A program made the position numbers and the translations under genes. A DNA stretch of 64,000 nucleotides, from the NCBI RefSeq assembly GCF_049310025.1, contig NZ_JBJYKD010000001.1, positions 62,001 through 126,000 of the forward strand. The letters are read 5' to 3'. Shown piece after piece: positions 16,567-25,461 of this stretch (the stretch's first letter is position 1; each line of letters begins with the position of its first letter). The stretch comes from JBJYKD01 sp049310025 (GTDB lineage: Bacteria; Bacillota; Thermosediminibacteria; Thermosediminibacterales; Tepidanaerobacteraceae). Under the pieces are notes generated by a model. The model made no database searches. It saw only the letters and a program-made list of their open reading frames with translations, and was not told the DNA's origin.

Positions 16567-17496
16567 TTATTTTTTATTTATTGTGCTATAAAGTCTCTTG
16601 CTGAATTGCAGGGCCGCATTATAGCCCATGTCTTTCAGGCGATGGTCCATGGCGGCCACCTCCAGTATGGCCGCCAGGTTGCGGCCCGGCCGTATGGGAA
16701 TGGTCTTTTTGGGTAGATATGAATCGAGTATTTTTATCTTTTCATCCTCCAGCCCCAGCCTATCCGTCTCCTTATATTTTTCCCATTCGACCAGCTCTAT
16801 TACCATTTCTATCTTTATGTCATCTCTGACGGCGCCGGCACCGAAAATCGTTTTCACATCGATGACCCCCAGTCCCCTAACCTCCAGATAATACCTGATG
16901 AGTTCGGGAGCGGTGCCAATGAGCACATCTTTGGCCACCTGTTTTATTTCTACGGCGTCGTCGGCCACCAGCCGGTGTCCCCGCTTAATGAGTTCCACTG
17001 CGGTCTCGCTCTTGCCTATACCGCTTTCTCCCAGAAGAAGTACCCCCACCCCATATATATCCACCAGCACACCGTGTAATGTGGTCCTTGGCGCCATTTC
17101 ACTTTCCAGATAATCGGTCAGCTGGCTTATGAACCTGGTGGTGGCCTGGGGAGTGGTGAGAATCCATCTTTCATATTTTCTGCCAAGGGAAATAAGTTCT
17201 GCCGGAGGCTTGAGTTTTCTTGTCACAATGACGCAGGGCACGTTATAGGAAAGCAGTTTTTCCAGCCGCTCCCGGCGCACTTCCGGCGGAAGTCTCTCCA
17301 AAAAGTGGATTTCGGTCATGCCGAGAATCTGTATCCTTTCAAACGCAAAATGGTCGAAAAAACCGGCCAGTTCCAGGCCGGGGCGATTCAGGTCCGAAAC
17401 GGATATGACCGGCGCCTCCAAACCCGGATCCACCAGGACCTCCAGATTCATGCTTTTTATTATGTCTTTCAAATTGATTTTTTTCAAGATCTCCAC
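16567..17496 (-). CDS. hprK: HPr kinase/phosphorylase
   Basis: This 309-residue HprK phosphorylates Ser46 of HPr with ATP or PPi and removes the phosphate again. It is the sensor for carbon catabolite repression through CcpA. Seen are an N-terminal DRTGG-like domain, the P-loop GESGIGKS at 156-163, the LVADDAVEI segment near 177-185 and the signature EVRGLGVIDVKTIFG near 207-221. Its presence makes CcpA-HPr control via cre sites plausible in this genome. The start codon is uncertain: GTG at 17496 or TTG three codons on, since GGGGTGGAG lies across them. It heads a minus-strand run of hprK, isomerase, PHP hydrolase and dat. Confidence 0.95.
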   Translation of the reverse strand: MEILKKINLKDIIKSMNLEVLVDPGLEAPVISVSDLNRPGLELAGFFDHFAFERIQILGMTEIHFLERLPPEVRRERLEKLLSYNVPCVIVTRKLKPPAELISLGRKYERWILTTPQATTRFISQLTDYLESEMAPRTTLHGVLVDIYGVGVLLLGESGIGKSETAVELIKRGHRLVADDAVEIKQVAKDVLIGTAPELIRYYLEVRGLGVIDVKTIFGAGAVRDDIKIEMVIELVEWEKYKETDRLGLEDEKIKILDSYLPKKTIPIRPGRNLAAILEVAAMDHRLKDMGYNAALQFSKRLYSTINKK

Positions 17497-17817
17497 CCCA
17501 TCTGGATTTGCGCGGATTTCTACTTTCCATTTATTTCAAAACTGCATTGCGGTCCCGGCCTGGGTCAATGAATTGTTCCCAACCATAAATTGTCACCCTT
17601 TTTATGTTTTATTCTACAAAAAGGCTGGAATTCCTCCCCGATAGCATTTTAAATCGCCAATTAACTTCAACAATCCTTGCAGCTGCAGAATTTCAATTAT
17701 AGCAGAATTTCAATTATAATTTAAAGCCGTGCGTATGAAACCGGTGTATTTGATAAAGATGTTGGAATACTAAATATAGATGGTACAAAAATATTATATT
17801 TTACGGAGGGCGATTTT
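17497..17817. other. Intergenic region between hprK and a DUF1540 gene
   Basis: This 321-base gap between divergent genes must hold both promoters. I see a 17-bp tandem repeat (listed separately), AT-rich sequence before 17818, and no convincing -35/-10 pair, RNA gene or open reading frame. Confidence 0.6.
17685..17718. repeat. 17-bp perfect tandem repeat
   Basis: GCAGAATTTCAATTATA occurs twice head to tail with no spacer, between hprK and the DUF1540 gene. It may be a slippage product or a paired protein site; nothing in the sequence decides. Confidence 0.9.
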
Positions 17818-18009
17818 ATGGCAAATATAAAATGCAATGTGTCAACATGCAAAAATAATAAAGACAACGAATGCCGTGCGGAAAGCGTTATGGTAAACGC
17901 CATAAGGCCCGGCTGCACGTCAAAAGAAGGCACCTACTGCGACGCTTACGAGCGCAGAGATGACGGCGGCAAATGCATAACCACCGACGGGAGGTCCTGC
18001 TGGGATTAA
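17818..18009 (+). CDS. DUF1540 domain-containing small Cys-rich protein
   Basis: This 63-residue protein has the DUF1540 pattern: IKCNVSTCKNNKDNECRA near the start, then CTSKEGTYCDAYE, with eight cysteines in all. DUF1540 proteins are common in spore-forming Firmicutes; metal binding through the Cys clusters is likely, but the role is unknown. An ATG follows GGAGGG by 7 bases. The gene stands alone and ends about 90 bases before the MBL hydrolase. Confidence 0.85.
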   Translation: MANIKCNVSTCKNNKDNECRAESVMVNAIRPGCTSKEGTYCDAYERRDDGGKCITTDGRSCWD

Positions 18010-18031
18010 AAATACGTGAAGTTAGAAAGTC

Positions 18032-18060
18032 TTGCCCGGCGGCGCCGATTCTGTTAAAAT
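18032..18060 (+). promoter_or_regulatory. Predicted sigma-A promoter for the MBL hydrolase gene
   Basis: TTGCCC (18032-18037) and TAAAAT (18055-18060) are separated by exactly 17 bases. Transcription would begin near 18067, about 35 bases before the ATG at 18102. Confidence 0.5.
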
Positions 18061-18101
18061 AGTGGCATAAAAACAATCAAAATACCGGGAGAATTTGACA
18101 A

Positions 18102-19058
18102 ATGCAGCGACTTTCAAATTGCAGGAACCTGAGTTTTCTCTTTTTGATAATTTTCATGCTGTTGTCCATCGCCGCCTGTTCATATCAGGGCGAGCCGCGG
18201 CATGCGCAGTCCCTCCGGGAAAACGGAGGGATTGCACCCGCTCCCGGTTATCCGGGTAATTCCCCGCCGCAGGACTCCACTCCGGCCGATGCCACCGGTG
18301 TATTGCAGGTAAGTTTTTTAGATGTGGGGCAGGCCGACAGCATTCTAATAAAGCTGCCCGGCGGAAAAACCATGCTCATCGATGCGGGTAACAATGACGA
18401 CGGGAAAACTGTCGTAAATTTTTTAAAAAGTTATGGAGTAAAAAATCTGGACGTGCTGGTGGGCACCCATCCTCATGAAGACCACATAGGCGGCATGGAC
18501 GACGTCATTGAAGCCTTTGACATCGAAAAAATCTACATGCCGAAAGTAACCACCACTACCAGGACCTTCAAAGACGTACTCCGGGCGGCGGAAAAAAAGA
18601 ATCTGAAAATTACCGCCGCCAGGGGCGGGATGTCCATACCGTTGGAAGAAGGCTTAAAGGCGGATATCCTGGCGCCCAACAGCAGCCGTTACGATGAATT
18701 AAACAATTACAGCATAGTGATAAAAATTACGTATAAAGACACATCCTTTCTTTTCACCGGCGATGCCGAAAAGCTTTCTGAACAAGAAATGCTTAAGAAG
18801 CGTTACGACCTGCGGGCCGACGTTTTGAAAGTGGCCCACCACGGCAGCAGTTCCGGAACTTCCGAGGAGTTTCTTTCGGCCGTATCACCGGAATACGCCG
18901 TCATCAGCGTGGGCAGGAACAACGATTACGGCCATCCCCACAGGGAGACGATGCGGCGCCTGGCCGCCCACGGGGTCAAAGTCTACACCACCGCCGACAA
19001 CGGGAATCTGCTTTTTTCCAGCGACGGCCAGAGGATAAAAATTTCCACGATACGATAA
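18102..19058 (+). CDS. ComEC/Rec2-like MBL-fold hydrolase, secreted lipoprotein
   Basis: This 318-residue protein has a lipoprotein signal (FLIIFMLLSIAAC, lipid-modified Cys26), then a linker and a metallo-beta-lactamase domain from about residue 67. The domain opens with VSFLDVGQADSILI and has the metal motif HPHEDH at 123-128, a TGDAE segment near 223, and VAHHGSSSG near 246-254. It resembles the soluble hydrolase domain of the competence protein ComEC, here tethered outside the membrane. DNA or nucleotide degradation is the family expectation but is not proven. The ATG is preceded by GGGAGA. A DUF3006 gene follows on the same strand, a common partner. Confidence 0.88.
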   Translation: MQRLSNCRNLSFLFLIIFMLLSIAACSYQGEPRHAQSLRENGGIAPAPGYPGNSPPQDSTPADATGVLQVSFLDVGQADSILIKLPGGKTMLIDAGNNDDGKTVVNFLKSYGVKNLDVLVGTHPHEDHIGGMDDVIEAFDIEKIYMPKVTTTTRTFKDVLRAAEKKNLKITAARGGMSIPLEEGLKADILAPNSSRYDELNNYSIVIKITYKDTSFLFTGDAEKLSEQEMLKKRYDLRADVLKVAHHGSSSGTSEEFLSAVSPEYAVISVGRNNDYGHPHRETMRRLAAHGVKVYTTADNGNLLFSSDGQRIKISTIR

Positions 19059-19129
19059 ATATGGGTCGGCTTGCCGCGCCGGTTCCGCCGTGGGTGTTTA
19101 CAGGCATTAATGTATGAAGGTGGGATTTT

Positions 19130-19342
19130 ATGTTTGCCGTAATCGACAGGTTCGAAGGGGATTTCGCCGTCGTCCAGAGGGATGACGGCAAAATACTTAA
19201 CATTAAAAAAAGCCTTCTCCCTGAAAAAGCCCGGGAAGGAGACGTGATTGACCTGAATAAAATGAGCGTGGACGAAAGAGAAACCCTAAGGCGGAAGACT
19301 GAAATCCGGAAGCTGGCGGAAAATATATTTGAAGATGATTAA
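19130..19342 (+). CDS. DUF3006 domain-containing protein
   Basis: This 70-residue protein is of the DUF3006 type: it begins with MFAVIDRFEGDFAVVQ and continues as small beta strands (DDGKILNIKKSLLPEKAREGD) before a charged helical tail. Members are often encoded next to ComEC-like MBL hydrolases, as here 72 bases downstream, and are presumed to assist them. No catalytic residues are recognisable. The ATG follows GAAGGTGG. The gene converges on the large membrane protein gene, with 7 bases between the stops. Confidence 0.82.
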   Translation: MFAVIDRFEGDFAVVQRDDGKILNIKKSLLPEKAREGDVIDLNKMSVDERETLRRKTEIRKLAENIFEDD

Positions 19343-19349
19343 AGAAAAG

Positions 19350-21167
19350 CTATTCGATGACCATTTTAGTAATCTTCCACCTGCCGCCGATTTTATATAT
19401 TTCTGCCCGAAATCCAAGTTTGTCTCTCAAGTAATAGTAATCCCCCAACACCACTATCTTCTCTGCGGAGGCCTGATAGTAGCTTACATCCGACCTGACA
19501 TTATCCTCCCAATTTTGAAGTCCCTTTGCTTTCATGTTCCACCTTATCCTGGAGAACCTTTTTTCGAGGATTTCAAGCACATTTTGCGGTTTCAAATCGT
19601 TCACATAATACATCATATTCAAAAGCATATCCAGGTCCAGCGACTCAAAAGCCACATTTAACTTTTGCATGATGTGGAGGGGATCTTTTTCACCTTCCGC
19701 CGGAACCGGGACGGCTTTGTTGTAAATCCACTGGAACTCCACGGGAGTTGGGGGCAATTTTCCCGCCGCATAGAAACCATACAGGTCTTTTTTATTTCCG
19801 GTGGGCCCCAGGAAAATTGAATCTTTATCCGGCGACCAGAGTGTGTTGAATTCCGAATAATCCCTCTTGTCGTATATCACCCCGGACAGGCGGTCCAGGC
19901 CGCCCCCTATGACCAGTATCATGCCCCTTTCCACGGGATTGCCCCAGATGCCGTCGGTGGCTTCCACCTTGCCGCCGTTTTGCAGGCCGTATACGACTTC
20001 TTTCTCTGTGGGAATCCGTGTCAGTTCAAACGTAAAATAGATGGGCTTGAAGGCTGTGATGAGTCTCCCCTTCCCCCGGATGACCCCCGGCTTTGTGTAA
20101 AGTATGTCATCGGGGCGGGGCGATAAGGTGTCAATTATTATTTTTGCTCTGGACAAATTATTGTTTCTCGATAAAACCAGACCGCCCCCGGTTTGATAGA
20201 CATAACCCTGTTTTTGAATCACCGGTTTGTGCCATGGCAAAAGAGCACCGAAATACCGGCTTTTGGATAGTGCCGTGGGGAGACCGGCAATCACGATCAG
20301 GGCCAGGAAAATTATAAGGGTTTTTAAAAAAGACTGACCGTATCCCCTTAAATATTCTCTGGGCCTTTCATCAAGAGGATCTTTCATGGCCACATTGTGA
20401 AAAAAAAGCATTATATCGTAGACAAGCACCGTACCGATAAAAGGCCAGACCGCCACCGCCGGGATCCATGCCCGGCCTCCAAGCGAGACAAAAGCCGCTG
20501 AAGACACCGTAGAAATCACGGCAACCTCAACCAGAATCGAAGAAAAACGCCCTATATGCTTGAGCAGGATCGCCGGTGCGGCCACAACCGCCTCAACCAC
20601 CCCGTAATCCTCCATTACAACAATATAAGGGGTCAGCATAAACAATAACCCCAGAAAGGCCTCCAGCATCTTCAACCATCCACCGTCGCCGAAAACCCCC
20701 AGCAGGGTGAGTCCCAGACTTTCCAGCGCCAGTATTAAAAACATCCTCGGCCCGTAATACCAGGAAAACTGAAAAAAAGTCTTCAGGCGCACGGATCGGT
20801 TTCTTATCCCATCTTTCAACAGGCCCAGGTATCCGGCGGTAAGCAGCCCCCCCAAAAACAAAAAGGCCGCGTAGGCCGTTATCCCGGCCCATGACCTGTT
20901 AAACGTCGAGGGGCTTTCTCCCAAAACTTTAAGCAGCCCCATCTGCTGAATGGAAGGAAGGGAAGCGGGAATTAAAACTCGAAGGTTGAAGCCGCCTAAT
21001 TCAACCAAAATGCTGCCCGCAGACTTATCAAGGTAAAGATTGTATCCCAGATATCTGCTGGTAAAAACGGATACTATCTTTATCAAATCCCATCCCATGG
21101 GGATGAAAGCTGCAGGCCACATACTCTTTATTTTTTTAACGCCGGGCAAAATATCATTTATCAGCAC
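19350..21167 (-). CDS. Multi-pass membrane protein with extracytoplasmic C-domain, unknown
   Basis: I do not recognise this 605-residue protein. The first 300 residues contain about six hydrophobic helices (for example ITAYAAFLFLGGLLTAGYLG, PAVAVWPFIGTVLVYDIMLF, TLIIFLALIVIAGLPTAL). The remaining half is soluble and probably outside the cell, with strand-rich sequence (LVLSRNNNLSRAKIIIDTLS) and a C-terminal domain ending in YYLRDKLGFRAEIYKIGGRW that resembles NTF2-like or SnoaL-like folds in feel only. The start, GTG at 21167, lacks a clear ribosome site, and a later start is possible. It stands between the DUF3006 and aminopeptidase genes. Confidence 0.7.
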   Translation of the reverse strand: MLINDILPGVKKIKSMWPAAFIPMGWDLIKIVSVFTSRYLGYNLYLDKSAGSILVELGGFNLRVLIPASLPSIQQMGLLKVLGESPSTFNRSWAGITAYAAFLFLGGLLTAGYLGLLKDGIRNRSVRLKTFFQFSWYYGPRMFLILALESLGLTLLGVFGDGGWLKMLEAFLGLLFMLTPYIVVMEDYGVVEAVVAAPAILLKHIGRFSSILVEVAVISTVSSAAFVSLGGRAWIPAVAVWPFIGTVLVYDIMLFFHNVAMKDPLDERPREYLRGYGQSFLKTLIIFLALIVIAGLPTALSKSRYFGALLPWHKPVIQKQGYVYQTGGGLVLSRNNNLSRAKIIIDTLSPRPDDILYTKPGVIRGKGRLITAFKPIYFTFELTRIPTEKEVVYGLQNGGKVEATDGIWGNPVERGMILVIGGGLDRLSGVIYDKRDYSEFNTLWSPDKDSIFLGPTGNKKDLYGFYAAGKLPPTPVEFQWIYNKAVPVPAEGEKDPLHIMQKLNVAFESLDLDMLLNMMYYVNDLKPQNVLEILEKRFSRIRWNMKAKGLQNWEDNVRSDVSYYQASAEKIVVLGDYYYLRDKLGFRAEIYKIGGRWKITKMVIE

Positions 21168-21239
21168 GGTTTATTCGGTTCCCGGTCCTAAAAAGGGCGC
21201 CTGCAATCACGCCGTTTTACCGGGCCGGACTTCCCTCCT

Positions 21240-22355
21240 TTACACCAGATTCTCGGGATTCAATTGTTGCAATTCCTCGGGTATGAAAACGCCGTCTTTT
21301 CTTATCAAGCGGCCGTCAAACCAGATTTCCCCTCCGCCGTATTCGGGCCTCTGGATATATACCAGGTCCCAGTGGATGGCGGATTTGTTTCCATTGCTGC
21401 ACTCGTCGTAACACCTGCCCGGTGTGAAATGAATGCTGCCGGCTATCTTTTCATCAAACAGCGTATCCTTCATGGGCTTTAAGATACGGGGGTTCAATCC
21501 GAAGGAAAACTCTCCTATATAGCGGGCTCCGACGTCGGTGTCCAGAATTTTGTTTATGCGTTCGGTATCGTTGGCGGTGGCTTTGACGATTTTACCGTCT
21601 TTGAATTCAAACCTTATGTTTTCAAAGGTGAACCCCTGGTAAACGGCAGGGGTGTTATAGGTAATAACCCCGTTAACTGAATCCCTTACCGGCGCGGTAA
21701 ATACCTCCCCGTCGGGGATATTCTTCTTGCCGTCGCATTTTACGGCCGGAATGCCCTCTATGGAAAAGGTAAGGTCGGTACCAGGCCCCTTTATATGCAC
21801 CTTTTTCGTGGCATTCATTATGTCCACAAGGGGTTCCATAGCCCGTGACATCCTGGCATAATCCATGCAGCAGACGTCAAAATAAAAATCCTCAAAAGCC
21901 TCTGTGCTGGTATCGGCCAGTTGAGCCATGGAGGGATTGGGGTAGCGCAGCACACACCACCGGGTATGGGGCACCCGTATGTCACCGTGAACCGGTTTTG
22001 TGTACAGCCGCATGTATAACGCTTTCTTTTCCTGCGGCACATCGGCGAGCTCGGCCACGTTGTCGCCGCCCCTTATGCCTATGTAAGCGTCCATATCCTT
22101 CATGCGCCGGGAATCGTATTTTGCCATCATTTTCAGAGCTTCTTCATCGATACCCATCAAGAGCTCCCTCTGGAGTTCCTGCATGTCGATTGAAAAGAAA
22201 GGAACGGCACCCATCCTGTAGGCCTCGCGGATAAGCTCCTTTACCAGCGGCGCTTCGCCAGGTCCCGCTTCGATGAGGACCCTGTCCCTTTCCTTCAGCT
22301 CCACCGAATAATGGAGCAGCAGATGAGCCAGTTTCTCTAGCCTGGGATCTTTCAA
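21240..22355 (-). CDS. M29-family metalloaminopeptidase
   Basis: This 371-residue protein matches the thermophilic aminopeptidase family (M29; AmpS/PepS/aminopeptidase T). Features include VLIEAGPGEAPLVKELIREA near 24-43, IRGGDN near 94, the RWCVLRYPNPSMAQLA segment near 133-148, and metal-binding residues in IPDGEVFTAPV (Glu) and NKSAIHWDLV (His, Asp). It removes N-terminal residues from peptides in the cytoplasm using a two-metal site. Length fits the family (about 370-410). The start is TTG after AAAGGAG. It is monocistronic in appearance, with divergent transcription toward the aldolase unit. Confidence 0.88.
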   Translation of the reverse strand: MKDPRLEKLAHLLLHYSVELKERDRVLIEAGPGEAPLVKELIREAYRMGAVPFFSIDMQELQRELLMGIDEEALKMMAKYDSRRMKDMDAYIGIRGGDNVAELADVPQEKKALYMRLYTKPVHGDIRVPHTRWCVLRYPNPSMAQLADTSTEAFEDFYFDVCCMDYARMSRAMEPLVDIMNATKKVHIKGPGTDLTFSIEGIPAVKCDGKKNIPDGEVFTAPVRDSVNGVITYNTPAVYQGFTFENIRFEFKDGKIVKATANDTERINKILDTDVGARYIGEFSFGLNPRILKPMKDTLFDEKIAGSIHFTPGRCYDECSNGNKSAIHWDLVYIQRPEYGGGEIWFDGRLIRKDGVFIPEELQQLNPENLV

Positions 22356-22484
22356 TTTATATATCTCCTTTCGATTCTTTTGTAAATTATTTCTATTTAT
22401 ATTATAACTAATATCCCGTCAAAAAGTCCAATGTTTAAATATTTCAATCTTAAAAAAAGGATTTTTAAATCGTCACGGCGAATT

Positions 22485-22511
22485 TATAGTACGATGTGAA
22501 ATTTTTTCACA
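22485..22511 (+). promoter_or_regulatory. Promoter -10 with downstream inverted-repeat operator
   Basis: TATAGT (22485-22490) is a plausible -10. TGTGAA-N5-TTCACA (22495-22511), a perfect 6+6 inverted repeat, lies just after it over the expected start site. That arrangement suits a repressor blocking the aldolase/dehydrogenase unit. The -35 is weak and the regulator is not in the window. Confidence 0.45.
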
Positions 22512-22562
22512 GAGTCGAGCAATTGTTCAGCAAAATTTACTTTTATGAAAGGGGTTACAGCC

Positions 22563-23411
22563 ATGCTCGCGTCTTTAAGAGAAATCCTTTCGGATACGCG
22601 CAAAAAGGGGTATGCCGTCCCGGCTTTCGACGTATTCAACCTTGAAACTTTCAAGGCTGTGGTGGAAGCCGCCGAGGAAGAAAAATCTCCCGTCATAATC
22701 ATGATCCTCGACGCCGATATGGAAGGTGGATATCTTCGCTACATGGCGCCCATGATGAAAGAGGCGGCCATGTCATCCAGAATCCCGATTTGCCTGCACC
22801 TTGACCACGGAAAGGACCTCGATACGGTGGCGAGATTTATTCACCTTGGATTTAATTCGGTCATGATAGACGCCTCCACCCTCCCACTGGAAAGGAATAT
22901 TGAAGAGACATCCCGGGTGGTTAGATTCGCTCATGCCGCAGGAGTCAGCGTCGAAGCGGAGCTGGGCCACGTGGGAGTCGGGCTGTCAGATTCCGAAGAA
23001 GACGTCAAGAATTTTTTAACGGTACCCGAAGAAGTCCGGCTTTTCGTGGAAAAAACCGGCGTCGACGCCCTGGCTGTGGCCATCGGCACAGCCCACGGGC
23101 CCTATAAATTCAAGCCTCACCTGGATATTCCAAGGCTTAAACAGATAGCCGGAGTGACCGGGACCCCTCTGGTAATCCACGGCGGGTCTTTGACGCCCGA
23201 CGACCAGATGAGAGCGGCCATTGCCGCCGGGATATCCAAAGTAAACATCTGCACAGAACTTCGCATGGCTTTCTACAGAGGTATTAAAGAATCCTTGCCG
23301 AAATTCCCCGAACACTCTTCCCCCCACGAACTTTTGAAAAAGTCACTGGAACTGGTAAAAGAGGTGGCGAAAAACAAGATTTACCTCTGCGGCAGCAATA
23401 ATAAAGCATGA
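22563..23411 (+). CDS. Class II ketose-bisphosphate aldolase
   Basis: This 282-residue zinc aldolase is of the Fba/GatY/KbaY family, which splits fructose- or tagatose-1,6-bisphosphate into dihydroxyacetone phosphate and glyceraldehyde-3-phosphate. Zinc and catalytic motifs are HLDHGKD, VEAELGHVG, IGTAHGPYK and VIHGGS, with KVNICTELR near the end. ATG at 22563 is chosen because GAAAGGGG lies 8 bases upstream; an ATG six codons earlier sits inside that site. The next gene is a zinc alcohol dehydrogenase, as in GatY/GatD-type hexitol pathways, so tagatose-type specificity is possible. A TGTGAA/TTCACA operator precedes the gene. Confidence 0.85.
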   Translation: MLASLREILSDTRKKGYAVPAFDVFNLETFKAVVEAAEEEKSPVIIMILDADMEGGYLRYMAPMMKEAAMSSRIPICLHLDHGKDLDTVARFIHLGFNSVMIDASTLPLERNIEETSRVVRFAHAAGVSVEAELGHVGVGLSDSEEDVKNFLTVPEEVRLFVEKTGVDALAVAIGTAHGPYKFKPHLDIPRLKQIAGVTGTPLVIHGGSLTPDDQMRAAIAAGISKVNICTELRMAFYRGIKESLPKFPEHSSPHELLKKSLELVKEVAKNKIYLCGSNNKA

Positions 23412-23451
23412 TAGTGATTTTTTTGGATAATATGATTTGGGGAGTGATTCC

Positions 23452-24498
23452 ATGCTGGCTCTCAGGCTTTACGGAAAAAATGATTTAAGGCTGGAAGATA
23501 TACCGGAGCCCTCAGCTCCAAAAGGCGGAATCCTGGTGAGGGTGCGGGCCTGTGCCATATGCGGCAGCGACCTGAGAAACATCAGGGCGGGAGGGTCTTC
23601 GCACGGCATGACATTGCCTCGAGTCCTGGGCCATGAGGCCGCCGGCGAAATAGTGGAAATAGGCGAAGGTGTGGAAGGCTTTCAAATTGGCGACCGGGTT
23701 CTGCTTTCCGTCACGGTGCCCTGCGGCGCTTGCGATTACTGCCTCCGGGGGCTGCCCAACCTCTGCGACCGCAAGGCTGCCCTTTCCTATCAGTACGACG
23801 GCAGCTTCGCCGAATACGTGGCGGTGCCGGAAAAGATGGTGCGCACGGGCGGAGTCATCCCTATCCCGGAAAACGTGAGCTTTGAACAGGCAAGTATAGT
23901 TGAGCCCATCTCCTGCGTGCTGAACGGTCAGGAGCTTTCCCGGGTTGGGCTACAGGACGTGGTGGCTGTGATCGGCGCCGGACCGGTCGGAGCGGCTCAT
24001 GCCATGATGGCCAAAATCCTGGGCGCCTCAAAGGTCGTAATGGCCGAAATCTCGCCGGAACGCCTGGAAATGGCCCGAAAGATAAAAGCCGTCGACAGGG
24101 TGGTGGACTCGGGGAAGGAAGATTTTGTCAAAGTTGTCATGGAAGAAACCGGCGGTCGGGGCGCGGATGTTATAATTGTGGCGGCTCCGTCGGGAGAAGC
24201 CCAGGTGCAGGCCCTTTCGGCGGCCGCGAAGAGAGGCAGGGTTAATTTCTTCGGCGGGCTCCCAAAAGACCGTTCAACCATTGCCATTGACAGCAATATC
24301 ATTCATTACAGGGAGCTTTTTGTGCACGGCACATCCGATTCTACGGTGGTCCACATGAAAAAGGTGTTGAATCTAATCGCTCAGGGAAGAATTGATACGA
24401 ACCTATTGATTTCAAAATCTTTCCCCTTAACCGATTATCAAGATGCCTTTGAGCTGGCTTCCAGTGGCAGGGCTCTAAAGGTTATTATAAATCCCTGA
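23452..24498 (+). CDS. Zinc-dependent medium-chain alcohol/polyol dehydrogenase
   Basis: This 348-residue MDR-family dehydrogenase has the catalytic zinc motifs CAICGSD and LGHEAAGEI, the structural Cys4 cluster CGACDYCLRGLPNLC, and the NAD-binding GAGPVGAAHAMMA. Relatives include sorbitol, galactitol-1-phosphate and threonine dehydrogenases. With the aldolase 40 bases upstream, oxidation of a sugar alcohol or its phosphate to a ketose is the likely role. The ATG at 23452 follows GGGGAG; a TTG at 23437 extends the frame but lacks a site. No transporter for the substrate is adjacent. Confidence 0.87.
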   Translation: MLALRLYGKNDLRLEDIPEPSAPKGGILVRVRACAICGSDLRNIRAGGSSHGMTLPRVLGHEAAGEIVEIGEGVEGFQIGDRVLLSVTVPCGACDYCLRGLPNLCDRKAALSYQYDGSFAEYVAVPEKMVRTGGVIPIPENVSFEQASIVEPISCVLNGQELSRVGLQDVVAVIGAGPVGAAHAMMAKILGASKVVMAEISPERLEMARKIKAVDRVVDSGKEDFVKVVMEETGGRGADVIIVAAPSGEAQVQALSAAAKRGRVNFFGGLPKDRSTIAIDSNIIHYRELFVHGTSDSTVVHMKKVLNLIAQGRIDTNLLISKSFPLTDYQDAFELASSGRALKVIINP

Positions 24499-24505
24499 GA
24501 AAAAT

Positions 24506-25396
24506 TTAAACACCCTCTAAATTGAACTCGGGCACGAACTCCCGGGAAGCGGCTCCTTCTTCCTGGACAAACCCATTTTCCAGGCCCAGTTTAAAGAAGT
24601 ATTCAATCACCTCTTCATATTCCTCCTCGGAAAGCATCCGGTTTATTTCCGGGCGGCTTTCCGCCTTATAGCAGGGAAAATACTGGGACATCAGGCTTAT
24701 ATAGACACCTTTTGGCAGGTGTTCACTTATCCACCGGAGTATTTTTTTGGAATCTTCCTTTTGCCCGGGCAGCACCAGGTGCCTTATTATCAGGCCCTTT
24801 TTGATTATCCCCTCATCGTCAAACTCCGGTTCGCCCACCTGCGCAAACATCTCCATTATTGCGCGGGTGGCGTTTTTAAAATAGTTTGGAGCCCCGGAAT
24901 ACTTTAAAGCCAGGGTGTCGTCAAAATATTTCAGATCGGGCAGGTAAACATTTACCAGCCCCGAAAGATGTTTTAACGCTTCGGCGTTTTCATAGGCGTT
25001 GGAGTTCCATACTACGGGAATTTCAAGGCCCCGTTTTTTTGCTCTTTTAACGGCTTCGGCTATCTGCAGTGTGTAAATGGTGGGAGTGACCAGGTTTATG
25101 TTGTGAACCCCCCTATCCTGCAACCTCAGGAATATACCGGCAAGTTCATCCACGGTAACGGCTTTGCCGAAACCCTCCTGGCTGATTTTAAAATTCTGGC
25201 AAAACACGCACTTCATGTTGCAACCTGTAAAAAATACCGTCCCCGAGCCCCTGGTGCCGCTGATGCACGGTTCCTCCCACATATGGGCGAAGGCCCTGGC
25301 TACGACCACATTGCCGGAAGCACCGCAGGCCCCCTGTTCACCCTTTATTCTGTTAACCCTGCAACTTCTGGGACAAATCCGGCACTGTTCGAGCAT
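24506..25396 (-). CDS. Radical SAM protein, PflA-like (COG1313 type)
   Basis: This roughly 296-residue radical SAM enzyme resembles putative pyruvate-formate-lyase-activating proteins. The N-terminus carries an accessory Cys set (LEQCRICPRSCRVNR ... GACGA). The SAM cluster motif GCNMKCVFCQN is near residues 60-70, followed by VTPTIYT and VWNSNAY. It reduces SAM to a 5'-deoxyadenosyl radical; the target is unknown since no glycyl-radical enzyme is nearby. An ATG at 25396 is chosen, but GGAGG is 12 bases away, so a GTG at 25408 cannot be excluded. It lies downstream of the MobB-like gene on the same strand. Confidence 0.82.
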   Translation of the reverse strand: MLEQCRICPRSCRVNRIKGEQGACGASGNVVVARAFAHMWEEPCISGTRGSGTVFFTGCNMKCVFCQNFKISQEGFGKAVTVDELAGIFLRLQDRGVHNINLVTPTIYTLQIAEAVKRAKKRGLEIPVVWNSNAYENAEALKHLSGLVNVYLPDLKYFDDTLALKYSGAPNYFKNATRAIMEMFAQVGEPEFDDEGIIKKGLIIRHLVLPGQKEDSKKILRWISEHLPKGVYISLMSQYFPCYKAESRPEINRMLSEEEYEEVIEYFFKLGLENGFVQEEGAASREFVPEFNLEGV

Positions 25397-25461
25397 TAAT
25401 ATAATCACCCTCCAGTTCTTTTAGCGCCGTCCCGCTATCCCGACCATCGGGTCGGAACGCT

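Noticed and set aside
25439..25455. CCGACC/GGTCGG inverted repeat as a terminator
   Set aside because: The stem is short and there is no T run on either strand; possibly a processing site but not supported.
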